From Sphingobacteriaceae bacterium (GTDB lineage Bacteria > Bacteroidota > Bacteroidia > Sphingobacteriales > Sphingobacteriaceae): 64,000 bases of DNA. The position numbers were made by a program, and so were the translations under genes. The stretch covers positions 62,001-126,000 of the forward strand of contig CANHGR010000005.1 in the NCBI GenBank assembly GCA_947460875.1, read 5' to 3'. The notes beneath the pieces were generated by a model that did no database searches, was not told the DNA's origin, and worked only from the letters and a program-made list of their open reading frames with translations. Positions 10,149 through 20,157 of this stretch are shown here, in pieces (position 1 is the first letter of the stretch; each line of letters starts with the position of its first letter).

Positions 10149-13100
10149 CTAGGCATCAATGTGACCATAATCCAACTTTACTCCTTGTACCCAAAGTACG
10201 ATTCTTAAAATAAGGACGAATAATGGAACATACATCATGCCTTTTGAAACCCCAAAATGATCAAGGATTACTGTCGATCTTTGTTTTTGAACAGCAGCTA
10301 GTAAACTAAGACAAGGAACGAGCACCAATGTTAAGAATGTTGCGAAGCTTAATCCGAATATCATTGTCCATGACAACGGACCCCAAAAAGCAACGTTGTC
10401 TCCTCCGAAATAAATATGTGGATTGAACTCGCTAAACAACGTTACGAAATCGATATTAAATCCGACGGCAAGAGGCACCAGACCCAGCATCGTGGCTGTA
10501 GCGGTTAACAGTACGGGGGTCATTCTAGTCCGTCCTGCTTCGATAATTGCTTCTTTGACAGACATCCCCTGATCGATCATCAAATCGGTAAATTCTACCA
10601 GTAGGATTCCATTACGAACGACGATCCCCGCAAGGGCAACTATTCCTATTCCAGTCATTACAATCGACATATCCATATTGAATATCGTCACTCCCAAAAT
10701 AACACCAATAAAACTGAATAGAATTTCAGTCAGAATAATAACAGGCTTGCTGATCGAATTAAACTGGGTAACCAAAATAATTAAAATAAGGCCTAATGAA
10801 ATCATTAAAGCGGAGCCCAAAAAATTCATTGTTTCTTGTTGTTCCTCCTGCTCCCCAGCCATTTTAATTTCAATTCCTTCAGGAGATTTAAATTCATTCA
10901 CTTCTGCTTCGACATTTGCAACCACTTGATTTGCATTAAACTCGCCTAACACGTTTGAAGATAAAATGATAATCCTTTTGTCTTGCTTACGCTTAATCCC
11001 TCCGTACGTATCGATAAAATCAATATTCGCAAATGAAGACATTGGCACTTGACGAATGGTTCCTCCCATGGCCATATCCCTGTAGGTCATTTTCATATTT
11101 CTTAATGCCTCCAGATTATTGCGTTGATCTTCTTTCGCGCGGATATTTATCTCATAATCTTCATTCAGGTCACGAAATTTGGAAACTTCCTTGCCATATA
11201 CTGCAGTGCGCAGATCAGAACCAACCTGTCCGGTGGAAATTCCCTCACGATTTGCTCTCTCACGATCGATATTAAACAATATCTCTGGTTTATTGTTTTG
11301 AAAATCTGATTTCAACTCCTCAACGCCCGCAATTTGCCTTCCTTCTAAGTGCTTCTGTAAGCTCTCTGCCGTCTTAACGAGCGAATCAAGATCATCTCCA
11401 GTGATTTCAATACTGATTGGCTTTGCTGTCGGCGGACCACCTTGCTCTTGCGCAACTGTTATCGCCGCTTCCGGAATACCCTTTAAAGCCTCTCGAATTT
11501 TGCTAAGGTACTCAGACGTGCTTTTGCCGTTTCGTTTTGAAAATTCGACAAATGCCACACTCACCTTTCCCATATTGGGATAATTTCCCTGATCCTCGCT
11601 TTGCGGGTCGGTTACGCCAACAGTCACATTTGAAATAATAGATGTTACCATCTCATTATTTCTTCCAACAACATCTGTAACGCGCTTTTCTACCTGATTT
11701 ACTACCTGATTCGTATAGGCCTGATCTGTTCCAACTGGCAAATTAACGTAGACATAAATAAAATTAGGCTCCCCAGCCGGGAAGAAAATGATCTTCTGTC
11801 TGCCTATTCCTACCATAAAAATGAACGTAGCAAAGGTAATGATCAATAAACCTACTGTACTCCAGATCATGGTTCTGGGGCGATCAAGAGCCCATTTCAG
11901 AACACTAACATATTTATCTTGAAACTTGGGCCACACCTTTTTTTGAAAGTTCCGAACGGTTCCGGCAAGGACGAAATGGTTCAGCAGATATAACAATCCC
12001 ATAAGGACAATGAAATTGCCTAAACCAAAACTTACAATGTATGAGACCACGGCTAATCCTGCAAAAACAAAGGTTGCGCGTTTGGTACTCCTGTCAAACG
12101 TTGGTCGGTGATTTTCATGTTCATCATGGGGTTTCATGAAGTCAACCGCAAACACCGGATTAATAATGTAAGCAACAACTAATGACGCTAATAGCGTGAT
12201 AATTAGCGTTGCGGGAAGAAAGAACATAAATTCTCCGATTATACCCGGCCAAAATAATAAGGGAACAAATGGTGCTAAAGTAGTCAGCGTTCCAGAGAGA
12301 ACCGGCAAAAATACTTCTCCAGCTGCCATTTTCGCAGCCTTTTTGATTGGAACTTTTCCGTTATCAAAAATTCGGTGAGTATTCTCAATTACGACAATCG
12401 CATCATCCACGACGATTCCCAATCCAAGTAAGAACGAAAATAGCACCATCATGTTCATCGTAAAGCTAAATCCAAAAATACTGCCTAGAGCAGGCATGGA
12501 AATAAAAGCAATAAACATAGACAACGGGACAGACAAAGCTACAAATAGCGCATTGGTTACGCCCATAAAAAACATCAGGATAACTGTTACCAGAATAAAT
12601 CCAATAATGATGGTATTTATTAAATCGTGCAGGGTAATTCTGGTCCTGTTTGACTGATCACCAGTAACTGTAACTTCAAGACTTTTAGGCAATGTTGCCC
12701 TCATCTCTTTTAAAAGCGTGTTAATTTTGTCTGATGCTTCGATCAGATTTTCTCCACTCCTCTTCGCAACATTGAGAGTAATTACATTTTTTCCGTATAG
12801 ATGGGCGTAGCTTTCCTGCTCCTTAAAAGCATCTTTAACCTCTGCCAGATCTTTCAGGTATACGGAAGCACCGGTAGGACTTTTAATAATAATATTTTCA
12901 ATCTCGACAGCATCCTTAAATTCCTTCTTCACGTTTAACGTACGGCGCACACCATCCATCTGGACTGTCCCGCCGGAGATCGTCATGTTCTCATACTTAA
13001 CAGCATTTTCTACATCTGAAAAGGAGATTTGAGCGGCAGCCATTTTGTTGAGATCTAAATTAATCTGAACTTCAGGATCTAAAGCGCCAACCACCTGAAC

Positions 13101-13637
13101 ATAAGAGATTTCTTTAAAAGCCTCAATTCTATCTTTCAAATCATCGGCGTACTCCTTCAAGCGTTTAAGGTCGAAATCACCCGAAATATTGATATACATG
13201 ATCGGCAAATCGGATAGATTAATATCCATAACATCCGGCTCCTGAGGTAAATCATTGGGCAAATCTTGTCTTGCTTTATCGACAGCATCCTTTACACTTT
13301 GCTTCGCAGTCTTTATCTCAACGTTAGTGTTGAATTCTGCTGTGATAATAGAATAATCCTGATAAGAATTAGACGTGATCTTTTTTAAGCCTGTTGTACT
13401 TTTGATCTGCTTCTCAATCTGCTTAGTAACCAAGTTCTCCATGTTTTCTGGAGATGTGCCCGGATAGACTGTTTGCACAATGATCTTAGGTATAACTACT
13501 TCGGGAAAGTTTTCCTTCGGAAGGCTGTTATAAGAGAAATAGCCGATAACTGTGATAATGATCGTCAATACATAGATTGCCGTTTTATTATCAATTGCCC
13601 AGCTAGAGGGTTTAAATTCTGTATTGAGATCTTTCAT
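10149..13637 (-). CDS. RND multidrug efflux permease (AcrB/HAE1 type)
   Basis: Proton-driven inner-membrane pump of a tripartite efflux system. The 1162 residues exceed the usual 1020-1050. The N-terminal membrane helix, porter domain, helices 2-6, a second porter domain and helices 8-12 follow the AcrB plan. The proton-relay acids are D411 and D412 in GIVVDDAIV, matching AcrB D407/D408. The lysine of AcrB helix 10 is replaced by arginine (R1008 in GIVVRNGIL). Extra length comes from an insert after helix 6 (roughly residues 505-580) with two more hydrophobic segments, and from an additional hydrophobic segment near the C-terminus. It is the last gene of the tetR-tolC-MFP-RND operon. Substrates cannot be read from the sequence. 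Confidence 0.93.
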   Translation of the reverse strand: MKDLNTEFKPSSWAIDNKTAIYVLTIIITVIGYFSYNSLPKENFPEVVIPKIIVQTVYPGTSPENMENLVTKQIEKQIKSTTGLKKITSNSYQDYSIITAEFNTNVEIKTAKQSVKDAVDKARQDLPNDLPQEPDVMDINLSDLPIMYINISGDFDLKRLKEYADDLKDRIEAFKEISYVQVVGALDPEVQINLDLNKMAAAQISFSDVENAVKYENMTISGGTVQMDGVRRTLNVKKEFKDAVEIENIIIKSPTGASVYLKDLAEVKDAFKEQESYAHLYGKNVITLNVAKRSGENLIEASDKINTLLKEMRATLPKSLEVTVTGDQSNRTRITLHDLINTIIIGFILVTVILMFFMGVTNALFVALSVPLSMFIAFISMPALGSIFGFSFTMNMMVLFSFLLGLGIVVDDAIVVIENTHRIFDNGKVPIKKAAKMAAGEVFLPVLSGTLTTLAPFVPLLFWPGIIGEFMFFLPATLIITLLASLVVAYIINPVFAVDFMKPHDEHENHRPTFDRSTKRATFVFAGLAVVSYIVSFGLGNFIVLMGLLYLLNHFVLAGTVRNFQKKVWPKFQDKYVSVLKWALDRPRTMIWSTVGLLIITFATFIFMVGIGRQKIIFFPAGEPNFIYVYVNLPVGTDQAYTNQVVNQVEKRVTDVVGRNNEMVTSIISNVTVGVTDPQSEDQGNYPNMGKVSVAFVEFSKRNGKSTSEYLSKIREALKGIPEAAITVAQEQGGPPTAKPISIEITGDDLDSLVKTAESLQKHLEGRQIAGVEELKSDFQNNKPEILFNIDRERANREGISTGQVGSDLRTAVYGKEVSKFRDLNEDYEINIRAKEDQRNNLEALRNMKMTYRDMAMGGTIRQVPMSSFANIDFIDTYGGIKRKQDKRIIILSSNVLGEFNANQVVANVEAEVNEFKSPEGIEIKMAGEQEEQQETMNFLGSALMISLGLILIILVTQFNSISKPVIILTEILFSFIGVILGVTIFNMDMSIVMTGIGIVALAGIVVRNGILLVEFTDLMIDQGMSVKEAIIEAGRTRMTPVLLTATATMLGLVPLAVGFNIDFVTLFSEFNPHIYFGGDNVAFWGPLSWTMIFGLSFATFLTLVLVPCLSLLAAVQKQRSTVILDHFGVSKGMMYVPLFVLILRIVLWVQGVKLDYGHIDA

Positions 13638-13668
13638 CTTGTAAATTGATGAGTTTAATTTTTTTTGA

Positions 13669-14757
13669 TTAAAACTTAATCGTGTCGCCTTCGTCTAAAT
13701 CCTTCATTCCCTTGACGATTACCTTATCGCCTGCTTTTAGGCCTGAGACAATTTCTGCTTGTCCGTCAGAAAATTTACCCGACCTAATAATGACTTTCTT
13801 TGCCTTACCATTTTCAGCGACAAAAACATAATCGCCATTTTCAGCTCTCTGAATCGCATTAACAGGTATCACTAATGCTTTTAGGTTTCTATAGTCAGTG
13901 ATTTTAAGAACCGCTAGCATATTTGTGCGATAAGAACTTTTTGATGGCAATTTCACTTCAACCGTGAAGCTCCTAGACACCGGATCAATCACTTTTGACG
14001 CAAAATTTAAAGTTGTAGAAAGGGAGTCGGGAATATCCGGAAATATGACCGCTACTTGGTCTCCTTGATTTACTCTGCCTGCGTACGACTCTGCAATCAA
14101 AGCCTTGACTTTCAAATTATTCGTATTTATCACTCTAATGCCTGAATTTCCAGGCATTATTGCTTGCCCTAGTTTCAAATCCATTTGATCTATGGTACCC
14201 GAAATAGGTGATTTCACTTTATACAAATTCAGTTGGGAGTTTAAAACCGCCATCTGTCTTTCAAGTCCATCTTTTTGCGACTTAGCATTAATAAACTGTA
14301 CTTCTGTGCCTATTTTTTGATCCCATAAATTTTTCTGTCTATTGTAAATGTTTGTCACATAATCAATCTGGGTTTGAAGTTGAGCCATGTTTTGACGTAG
14401 AACAGCATCGTCTATTTGCGCTAATACTTGCCCCTTTGAAACGTTTTGTCCGGCTCTGACGTAAACCGCTGTAACAACGCCCTGAGCTTCCGGATTCACC
14501 ATCACGTTGTCCTTAGCGTCTATTCGACCTTGAACTTCTACATAGCTTCTAAACAAACTCTCCTTAACCTCTGATACTAACACATCTGTCTCATCTACAC
14601 TGGCGGTCGTCCCTACTTCCACTTCAAGCTTAGCAATTTTTAGATTTAGCTCCATACGATCACTTTTTAACTTCTCTAGCTCGGCTTTTTTATCTGCCGG
14701 CTTATTAGTGCAGGCCGAGATCCATACAGCAACTGCGAGGTAAACTATCTTTTTCAT
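13669..14757 (-). CDS. Efflux periplasmic adaptor (membrane fusion protein), lipoprotein
   Basis: Links the RND pump to the TolC channel in the periplasm. The 362-residue protein begins with a lipoprotein signal (hydrophobic run ending ISAC, so Cys is acylated). It has a short coiled coil at residues 20-50 (LEKLKSDRMELNLKIAKLE), a barrel-sandwich lipoyl-like half starting VVTAVYVRAGQNVSKGQVLAQID, and a helical hairpin around residues 125-165. The second lipoyl half is KSPISGTIDQMDLKLGQ, and the beta-barrel and membrane-proximal domains follow. This is the AcrA/HlyD order. It lies 17 bases after tolC and 31 bases before the permease, which implies co-transcription. Confidence 0.93.
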   Translation of the reverse strand: MKKIVYLAVAVWISACTNKPADKKAELEKLKSDRMELNLKIAKLEVEVGTTASVDETDVLVSEVKESLFRSYVEVQGRIDAKDNVMVNPEAQGVVTAVYVRAGQNVSKGQVLAQIDDAVLRQNMAQLQTQIDYVTNIYNRQKNLWDQKIGTEVQFINAKSQKDGLERQMAVLNSQLNLYKVKSPISGTIDQMDLKLGQAIMPGNSGIRVINTNNLKVKALIAESYAGRVNQGDQVAVIFPDIPDSLSTTLNFASKVIDPVSRSFTVEVKLPSKSSYRTNMLAVLKITDYRNLKALVIPVNAIQRAENGDYVFVAENGKAKKVIIRSGKFSDGQAEIVSGLKAGDKVIVKGMKDLDEGDTIKF

Positions 14758-14774
14758 ATTTGTGGTTTAATTCT

Positions 14775-16124
14775 TTAATTAATTACAATATTTCCTGATG
14801 CTTTTTGCATATCAACCTTGCTGATTAATGCATTATAAAGTGCTTGAATATAATTTGTATCGGCCTGTTCTAATAGAGTTTGTGCTTGAGTGACTTCAAT
14901 ATTCGATCCGACGCCCTGTTCATATTTTATCTTTGTAACTCGAAGCACCTCTCTGGCGAGCTCCATGTTCTGACGTTGATTATTTAGAGACACAATTGCG
15001 TTCAAATACATCGTACGTACTTGGTCAAGCTCAAGGTTGATAGCATTCTTGATCAGGTTCAGGGTATTGTCTATTTTCAAAACTGCTACTTGGGCTTGCT
15101 TTACGCGATTAAGTCTTTGAAAACCACTGAATATTGGCACATTAAGTCTCAAACCAATTACAGTTGTTGGAAAGTTCTGTTTAAATAACTCGCCAAACGA
15201 GTTATTTTGATAATTAATTGAACTACTTCCAAATGCGGAAAGCGATGGGAGAAATTGACTTTTATAGCGCTTTAAATCGTATTTACTAACCCTTAGCTGT
15301 GTTTCAAGTAAACTATATTCAATTCTATTGCGATAAATACTTGTATCGGCATTATCAACAGCAGCCTCGGCTCCAAGTGAGATATCAGAAATAGAGCCTT
15401 CGACAATTAAATTTTCTGACACCTGCATACCGATCTGGAATTTAAGTACCTGATAACCGAGTGCCAACATTCTGATGGTATTTTCACGAGTAGTATTCAG
15501 ATTATTGAATTGTACGGTTAGACGATCAACATCAATTTTTTCAATGAAACCCTGTTTGTTCAGTTCAGTAGTTTCAGTTAGCTGCTGACGTAGCTGATTA
15601 ATATTGGCATCCAATAATTTAAGCTGTTCTGCACTAACTAATACTTGATAGTATGCTTTTGTAACTGAAACGTTGGTTGCAATCTTCGTACGATCATAAG
15701 CACGCTCAGAAAGTTCTTTATATACCTTTGCCGCTTGCAATCCAACTAGATAGGTGCCATCAAAAATTAGCTGATCTACATTAATGCCTAAAGTACTTTG
15801 ATATTTTACACCAAACTTAACGGGGATGAATGTGCCAGGTTGTCCGAAAAAATCGCCGGGTAATAGTGAAGTTGGTAACTTTAAGAAATCCTGAAGATTC
15901 ACAGTACCACTCACTTGCGGCAACCCCAAACCGATGATCTCTTTTACCTTGTATCCTGCTGTTTCAATATCTAGCTTTGCATTCTTTAAGGAATCTTGAT
16001 TTTCATAGGCATATTTCAAACAAGCTTGAAGATTGAAGCGGTAAGCTGACGGTGTTATATTTTGCTGTGCCCTGACTACTATATTCATCAGCAAGAACAA
16101 GCTTATCAAAAAAATATGTTTCAT
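14775..16124 (-). CDS. TolC family outer-membrane efflux channel
   Basis: Outer-membrane trimeric channel for the efflux pump. The 449 residues start with a signal peptide ending near VVRAQQ. The mature protein shows the two repeated long helical halves of TolC proteins. The first repeat is CLKYAYENQDSLKNAKLDIE, and the second repeat carries LNVPIFSGFQRLNRVKQA near residue 345, the classic start of the second half. A C-terminal EVTQAQTLLEQAD helix completes the tunnel domain. It is the second gene of the operon, 5 bases after tetR, consistent with translational coupling. Confidence 0.93.
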   Translation of the reverse strand: MKHIFLISLFLLMNIVVRAQQNITPSAYRFNLQACLKYAYENQDSLKNAKLDIETAGYKVKEIIGLGLPQVSGTVNLQDFLKLPTSLLPGDFFGQPGTFIPVKFGVKYQSTLGINVDQLIFDGTYLVGLQAAKVYKELSERAYDRTKIATNVSVTKAYYQVLVSAEQLKLLDANINQLRQQLTETTELNKQGFIEKIDVDRLTVQFNNLNTTRENTIRMLALGYQVLKFQIGMQVSENLIVEGSISDISLGAEAAVDNADTSIYRNRIEYSLLETQLRVSKYDLKRYKSQFLPSLSAFGSSSINYQNNSFGELFKQNFPTTVIGLRLNVPIFSGFQRLNRVKQAQVAVLKIDNTLNLIKNAINLELDQVRTMYLNAIVSLNNQRQNMELAREVLRVTKIKYEQGVGSNIEVTQAQTLLEQADTNYIQALYNALISKVDMQKASGNIVIN

Positions 16125-16129
16125 TTTTT

Positions 16130-16741
16130 CTATTCTTCGTTTATCTGTTTGTACTTATTTATTAGACGATGCCCTTTCAATGTACAGATACCATATAGGT
16201 AATGTTCTGTTAGTTCATTCATTACTTGTAGTACACTGTATTTATTTGCGGGCAAAATACTATGACTAAAAGCCATATCGATGTGTTCAATGCGCATTCT
16301 GGATATTATTTCTAAATACATTTCAGTCCGGTAATAACCTTCCTGTATCCCCCGTTCAAGATTATTTCTAATTACCTTGTACATGCTACTTTCTTTAAAT
16401 GTCTTAAAGACCAGCCAGGCTTCCGGGTGATATTTCTGCATATCATAAAAAAGCATCGGGTTCATGTTAGACAACATAGATTGCATATGTGTTACCGCAA
16501 TAAATACTTCATCAATAGCATTTGTTGCAGCTGCACTCCCCTCGTCCATCATGCAAACCTGATTTTCCATCCGATTTTTTATTACGGTACATACAAGATC
16601 ATTTTTATCAACAAAATGAGTATAGATTGTTTTTTTAGATATGCCAAGGTGCTTTGCCATATCATCCATTGTAACACTTTTTATACCATACTGGCAAAAT
16701 AGCTTATCGGACTCTACTAAAATATGTTCCTTTAAATCCAA
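16130..16741 (-). CDS. TetR/AcrR family transcriptional regulator
   Basis: Probable repressor of the efflux operon that it heads. The 203-residue protein has a TetR-type helix-turn-helix at residues 15-50 (GIKSVTMDDMAKHLGISKKT, then IYTHFVDKNDLV). The C-terminal ligand-binding half is divergent, as usual for the family. The gene is first in the operon, and its stop is 5 bases from the tolC start. Autoregulation through an operator upstream of 16741 is therefore the natural expectation. I could not identify a convincing palindrome there. The inducer cannot be predicted. Confidence 0.92.
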   Translation of the reverse strand: MDLKEHILVESDKLFCQYGIKSVTMDDMAKHLGISKKTIYTHFVDKNDLVCTVIKNRMENQVCMMDEGSAAATNAIDEVFIAVTHMQSMLSNMNPMLFYDMQKYHPEAWLVFKTFKESSMYKVIRNNLERGIQEGYYRTEMYLEIISRMRIEHIDMAFSHSILPANKYSVLQVMNELTEHYLYGICTLKGHRLINKYKQINEE

Positions 16742-16849
16742 TTCTATCTCATTAAAATCTTACAGGGCCAAAACTATAGAAACTTTTTTTAATTCGAAAG
16801 TTTCCATGAAGAAATTTGTACCAATTATTTAAATACTTTTCCACTTAAG

Positions 16850-16876
16850 TTGATACAGGCAAAAAATGTAAATTAG
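16850..16876 (+). promoter_or_regulatory. Possible promoter of purB
   Basis: TTG at 16850-16852 and TAAATTAG at 16869-16876 resemble the Bacteroidota TTG ... TAnnTTTG arrangement with a 16-base gap, shorter than the usual spacing. One position of the downstream element deviates. It lies 16 bases before the purB start, so the leader would be very short. Confidence 0.3.
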
Positions 16877-16891
16877 CGCAAAGTTTTATTT

Positions 16892-18235
16892 ATGAGTCTA
16901 TCCCCACTATACGCTATCTCTCCTATCGACGGACGATACAGAAACACAAGCGAAGAACTTGCTTCTTTTTTTTCAGAAGCAGCACTAATTGAATTCAGAG
17001 TATATGTTGAAATCGAGTATTTCATCTCTTTATGCGAGCTACCGCTACCCCAGTTAAAGAACTTCAGTCCAACTTTATTTCAATCATTGCGATCAATCTA
17101 TACAAGCTTTCATGAGAATGATGCAGAAAGGATAAAGTCCATTGAAAAGATTACTAATCATGATGTGAAGGCGGTCGAGTATTTTATCAAAGAAAAATTC
17201 GATGAGCTTGGTCTAAGTGATTATAAAGAATTCATCCACTTCGGACTTACGTCCCAAGACATCAATAATACAGCAATTCCACATTCATTTAAGTTAGCAG
17301 TTGAAAAATCTTATTTGCCAACTCTAAATCAACTTTTAGAAAAGTTAAAAAATCTAGCTGAAGAGTGGAAAGACGTGCCTATGTTAGCGCATACGCATGG
17401 GCAACCTGCAAGCCCTACCCGCTTAGGCAAAGAAATATCAGTATTTATTGAGCGATTAGCATCACAATTAAAATTATTTAAGCAGATCCCTTTTTCTGCA
17501 AAATTCGGAGGTGCCACTGGCAATTTCAATGCGCATCATGTCGCATATCCGGAAATTAATTGGACCGCTTTTGCCAATAATTTTGTGGATAAGAAATTGG
17601 GATTAAATCGTTCACAATACACTACCCAAATTGAACATTATGACAATTTCGCGGCTCACTGCGATAACTTAAAGCGGATAAATACCATTTTGATCGATAT
17701 GGCCAGAGATTTTTGGACCTATATCTCAATGAGTTATTTTAAGCAAAAGATCATTGCGGGAGAGGTTGGCTCATCGGCCATGCCGCATAAAGTAAATCCA
17801 ATTGATTTTGAAAATGCTGAAGGTAACTTAGGTATGGCTAACGCGATATTTCAACATCTATCGGCTAAATTGCCCGTTTCAAGACTTCAAAGAGATTTAA
17901 CAGATTCTACAGTTCTTAGAAATATTGGTGTTCCAATGGCGCATACCCTCATCGCATTAAAATCTATAGATAAAGGCTTAAATAAAATTCTTTTGAATAA
18001 AGATGCCCTAAAAGCCGACCTCGAAAATAATTGGGCGGTGGTAGCGGAGGCCATCCAAACTATCTTGCGCCGCGAAGCCTATCCAAATCCTTATGAAGCG
18101 CTAAAAGAACTTACACGCACGAATACCGCAATAGATGCCTCTGTCATTGCTGCGTTTGTAGAAACATTGGATATCGCGCAGGAAGTAAAAATTGAAATTA
18201 AACAGATTAGTCCAATGAATTATACCGGTATATGA
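16892..18235 (+). CDS. purB: Adenylosuccinate lyase
   Basis: Cleaves adenylosuccinate to AMP and the SAICAR intermediate to AICAR, both with release of fumarate, in purine synthesis. The 447 residues begin LYAISPIDGRYR, typical of the E. coli-like branch. The catalytic HTHGQPASPT motif contains the first active-site histidine. The fumarase-superfamily signature GSSAMPHKVNPIDFEN supplies the catalytic serine loop. Both motifs are intact. The gene is a single unit divergent from the efflux operon. Confidence 0.97.
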   Translation: MSLSPLYAISPIDGRYRNTSEELASFFSEAALIEFRVYVEIEYFISLCELPLPQLKNFSPTLFQSLRSIYTSFHENDAERIKSIEKITNHDVKAVEYFIKEKFDELGLSDYKEFIHFGLTSQDINNTAIPHSFKLAVEKSYLPTLNQLLEKLKNLAEEWKDVPMLAHTHGQPASPTRLGKEISVFIERLASQLKLFKQIPFSAKFGGATGNFNAHHVAYPEINWTAFANNFVDKKLGLNRSQYTTQIEHYDNFAAHCDNLKRINTILIDMARDFWTYISMSYFKQKIIAGEVGSSAMPHKVNPIDFENAEGNLGMANAIFQHLSAKLPVSRLQRDLTDSTVLRNIGVPMAHTLIALKSIDKGLNKILLNKDALKADLENNWAVVAEAIQTILRREAYPNPYEALKELTRTNTAIDASVIAAFVETLDIAQEVKIEIKQISPMNYTGI

Positions 18236-18318
18236 GTCGGTAGTCATTTTGATGTAAAAACTTCCAATTTCATCAGATAAAGAGCTAAAATTGATAATTT
18301 TGTAAGAAAAATCACACG

Positions 18319-18885
18319 ATGAGTACGAGCACCTCCAGCATTAATATATACACAGAATCGACTCCAAACCCGGCTACGATGAAGTTTCTTGTTAACAAGT
18401 TACTTATCAATAATAGCCTCGACTTTCCTACTCAAGAAAGTGCTGAAAATTCCCCGTTTGCGCACGAGCTGTTTAAATTCAATTTTGTCAATGGCGTATT
18501 CTTTGCAAGCAATTTTGTAACAGTTACGAAAGTTGAAGGTATAGAATGGCCGGAGATTGAAGCTATCTTGAAAGAATGTATTAAAGGCGCAGTAGAATCT
18601 GAGCTTAAAATCACGCAAGAAGGTGAAAAGGAAGCCGCCGCTTTTGAAGGCACAGAAGCCGAAATTAAAATTCAACAAATTCTTAACGACTATGTGAGGC
18701 CAGCTGTTGAGCAAGATGGGGGTGCAATAAGCTATAAATCGTTTACAGATGGTGTTGTTACTGTAGAGTTAAGAGGCTCATGTAGCGGCTGTCCCTCGTC
18801 GACAATTACCTTAAAGTCTGGAATCGAGAGTCTTTTAAAAAGAATGGTTCCAGAAGTAACGGAGGTTGTTTCAGAAGCTTTATAA
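18319..18885 (+). CDS. NifU-like Fe-S scaffold/carrier protein (Nfu type)
   Basis: Delivers Fe-S clusters to target proteins in the cytoplasm. The 188 residues comprise an N-terminal Nfu_N domain (IYTESTPNPATMKFLVNK, with PFAHELFKF) and a C-terminal NifU domain (IQQILNDYVRPAVEQDGG). The cluster-binding pair is C155 and C158 in GSCSGCPSS. This architecture matches the Nfu proteins of mitochondria and many bacteria rather than the NfuA of enterics, whose first domain differs. It starts 83 bases after purB and converges with the haem-binding protein gene, with 7 bases between stop codons. Confidence 0.93.
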   Translation: MSTSTSSINIYTESTPNPATMKFLVNKLLINNSLDFPTQESAENSPFAHELFKFNFVNGVFFASNFVTVTKVEGIEWPEIEAILKECIKGAVESELKITQEGEKEAAAFEGTEAEIKIQQILNDYVRPAVEQDGGAISYKSFTDGVVTVELRGSCSGCPSSTITLKSGIESLLKRMVPEVTEVVSEAL

Positions 18886-18892
18886 CACAAAT

Positions 18893-19351
18893 CTAAGGGA
18901 CAATTTTCTTTCTTGCTTCTTCTGCCCAGTTAATAATCGCGTCTCTCTGAGCGTCGGTCAACCGTGAATGATCATGTATCCAGGTATAAGACTCTAGTGG
19001 CATTTCTTTTTCTTTTACCATTTCGATGGTTTCTTCTAATTTATGATCTGCTTTTTTTGCATCATAAGTGATAAATTCCGAGAAATTCAACTCAGCCTTT
19101 CCTTCTTGAACATGGCTGTCTAACCACCATGCTACCGGTTGAATAGTTGAATACCATGGATAATATGTATTATTTGAATGGCAGTCATAGCATGACGACA
19201 CAATTAACTGTTTGGTGCTATCTGTCGCAGGGTAATCATTAAAAACATCTTTTACCGGATCCAACACTGATTGATTCTTTTCGGGCTTTATAAATTGAAT
19301 GATTACAAGTACTGCTAAAAATCCTAGGATTATCTTTGTGCTCCTTTTCAT
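18893..19351 (-). CDS. Membrane-anchored haem-binding domain protein
   Basis: Residues 6-21 form a single N-terminal membrane anchor. A c-type haem attachment motif CYDCH is at residues 54-58, followed by SNNTYYPWYS, which is the signature of the Haem_bd (PF14376-like) family. A later MPLESYTWIHDHSRL segment probably supplies the distal ligand. At 152 residues the length is normal. The haem would be attached on the periplasmic face. It is the last gene of the minus-strand cluster ubiX-mtaB-lgt-suhB, 11 bases after suhB. A role in respiration or stress is likely, but the partner is not visible here. Confidence 0.85.
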   Translation of the reverse strand: MKRSTKIILGFLAVLVIIQFIKPEKNQSVLDPVKDVFNDYPATDSTKQLIVSSCYDCHSNNTYYPWYSTIQPVAWWLDSHVQEGKAELNFSEFITYDAKKADHKLEETIEMVKEKEMPLESYTWIHDHSRLTDAQRDAIINWAEEARKKIVP

Positions 19352-19362
19352 GATTAAAATTG

Positions 19363-20157
19363 CTAATTATCAAAGTAAAACTTCACCGAAGTTATCAATT
19401 CCTCGGTGATTTTTCCATTAGTAGCAATAACTTCTCGCTTTTCAATAGGATTAAAACCTCCAGAAAAATCAAAAACTTCTCCTCCCGCTTCTCTAACCAA
19501 AACGATTCCTGCCGCTATATCATAATCATTTAGGTTATATTCAAAATAACCATCAAATCGACCGCAAGCAACGTAAGCTAGATCAACGGCGGCAGAACCG
19601 ATGCGCCGTAAACCATGGCACTTCTGCATGATGTCGGCAAATAACTTTAAATATTCTTCCTGTCTATCAAAATTATAGTATGGAAAACCGGTTGCTAGAA
19701 GACTTTGTGAGAGGCTCGCGGATCTTGAAACACTTATCGCTTGTCCGTTTAAATATGCTCCTCCAGCATCCCACGCATAAAAACATTCATCGCGATTTAC
19801 TTCATAAACCACACCAAGAATCAACTTTTCTTCAGATTTGAGCGCTATGCTAACAGAATAAGTAGGAATCCCATGAATGAAATTTGTCGTGCCGTCTAAT
19901 GGATCGATCACCCAATTATAGGTCCTTCCGATTTTGCTTACTGTTTTTTCTTCAGTTATAAACCCTGCTTCGGGCAGTATAAGTGACAATTCGGAAACCA
20001 ATAACGTTTCGGCTAATTTGTCGACGTATGAAACCAGATCATTTAGTCCTTTGTATTCGACGCTCTTCAGTTCGAAGGTTAATGCCTGCTGACGGATAAA
20101 TCCACCGACTTCCTTTGCAAGCGCAGCAACTCGTCCTGTTAAATCCCCTAAATCCAT
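19363..20157 (-). CDS. suhB: Inositol monophosphatase family protein
   Basis: Mg2+-dependent sugar-phosphate phosphatase. The 264 residues carry the metal-binding EEKTVSK segment. The main motif is WVIDPLDGTTNFIHGIP, with the three acidic residues of the lithium-sensitive phosphatase family. The C-terminal motif YDIAAGIVLVREAGG is also present. The true substrate is uncertain; enteric SuhB acts on inositol-1-phosphate and also binds transcription complexes. The start codon overlaps the lgt stop (TAATG), so translation is coupled. I use the symbol as a family label. Confidence 0.9.
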   Translation of the reverse strand: MDLGDLTGRVAALAKEVGGFIRQQALTFELKSVEYKGLNDLVSYVDKLAETLLVSELSLILPEAGFITEEKTVSKIGRTYNWVIDPLDGTTNFIHGIPTYSVSIALKSEEKLILGVVYEVNRDECFYAWDAGGAYLNGQAISVSRSASLSQSLLATGFPYYNFDRQEEYLKLFADIMQKCHGLRRIGSAAVDLAYVACGRFDGYFEYNLNDYDIAAGIVLVREAGGEVFDFSGGFNPIEKREVIATNGKITEELITSVKFYFDN

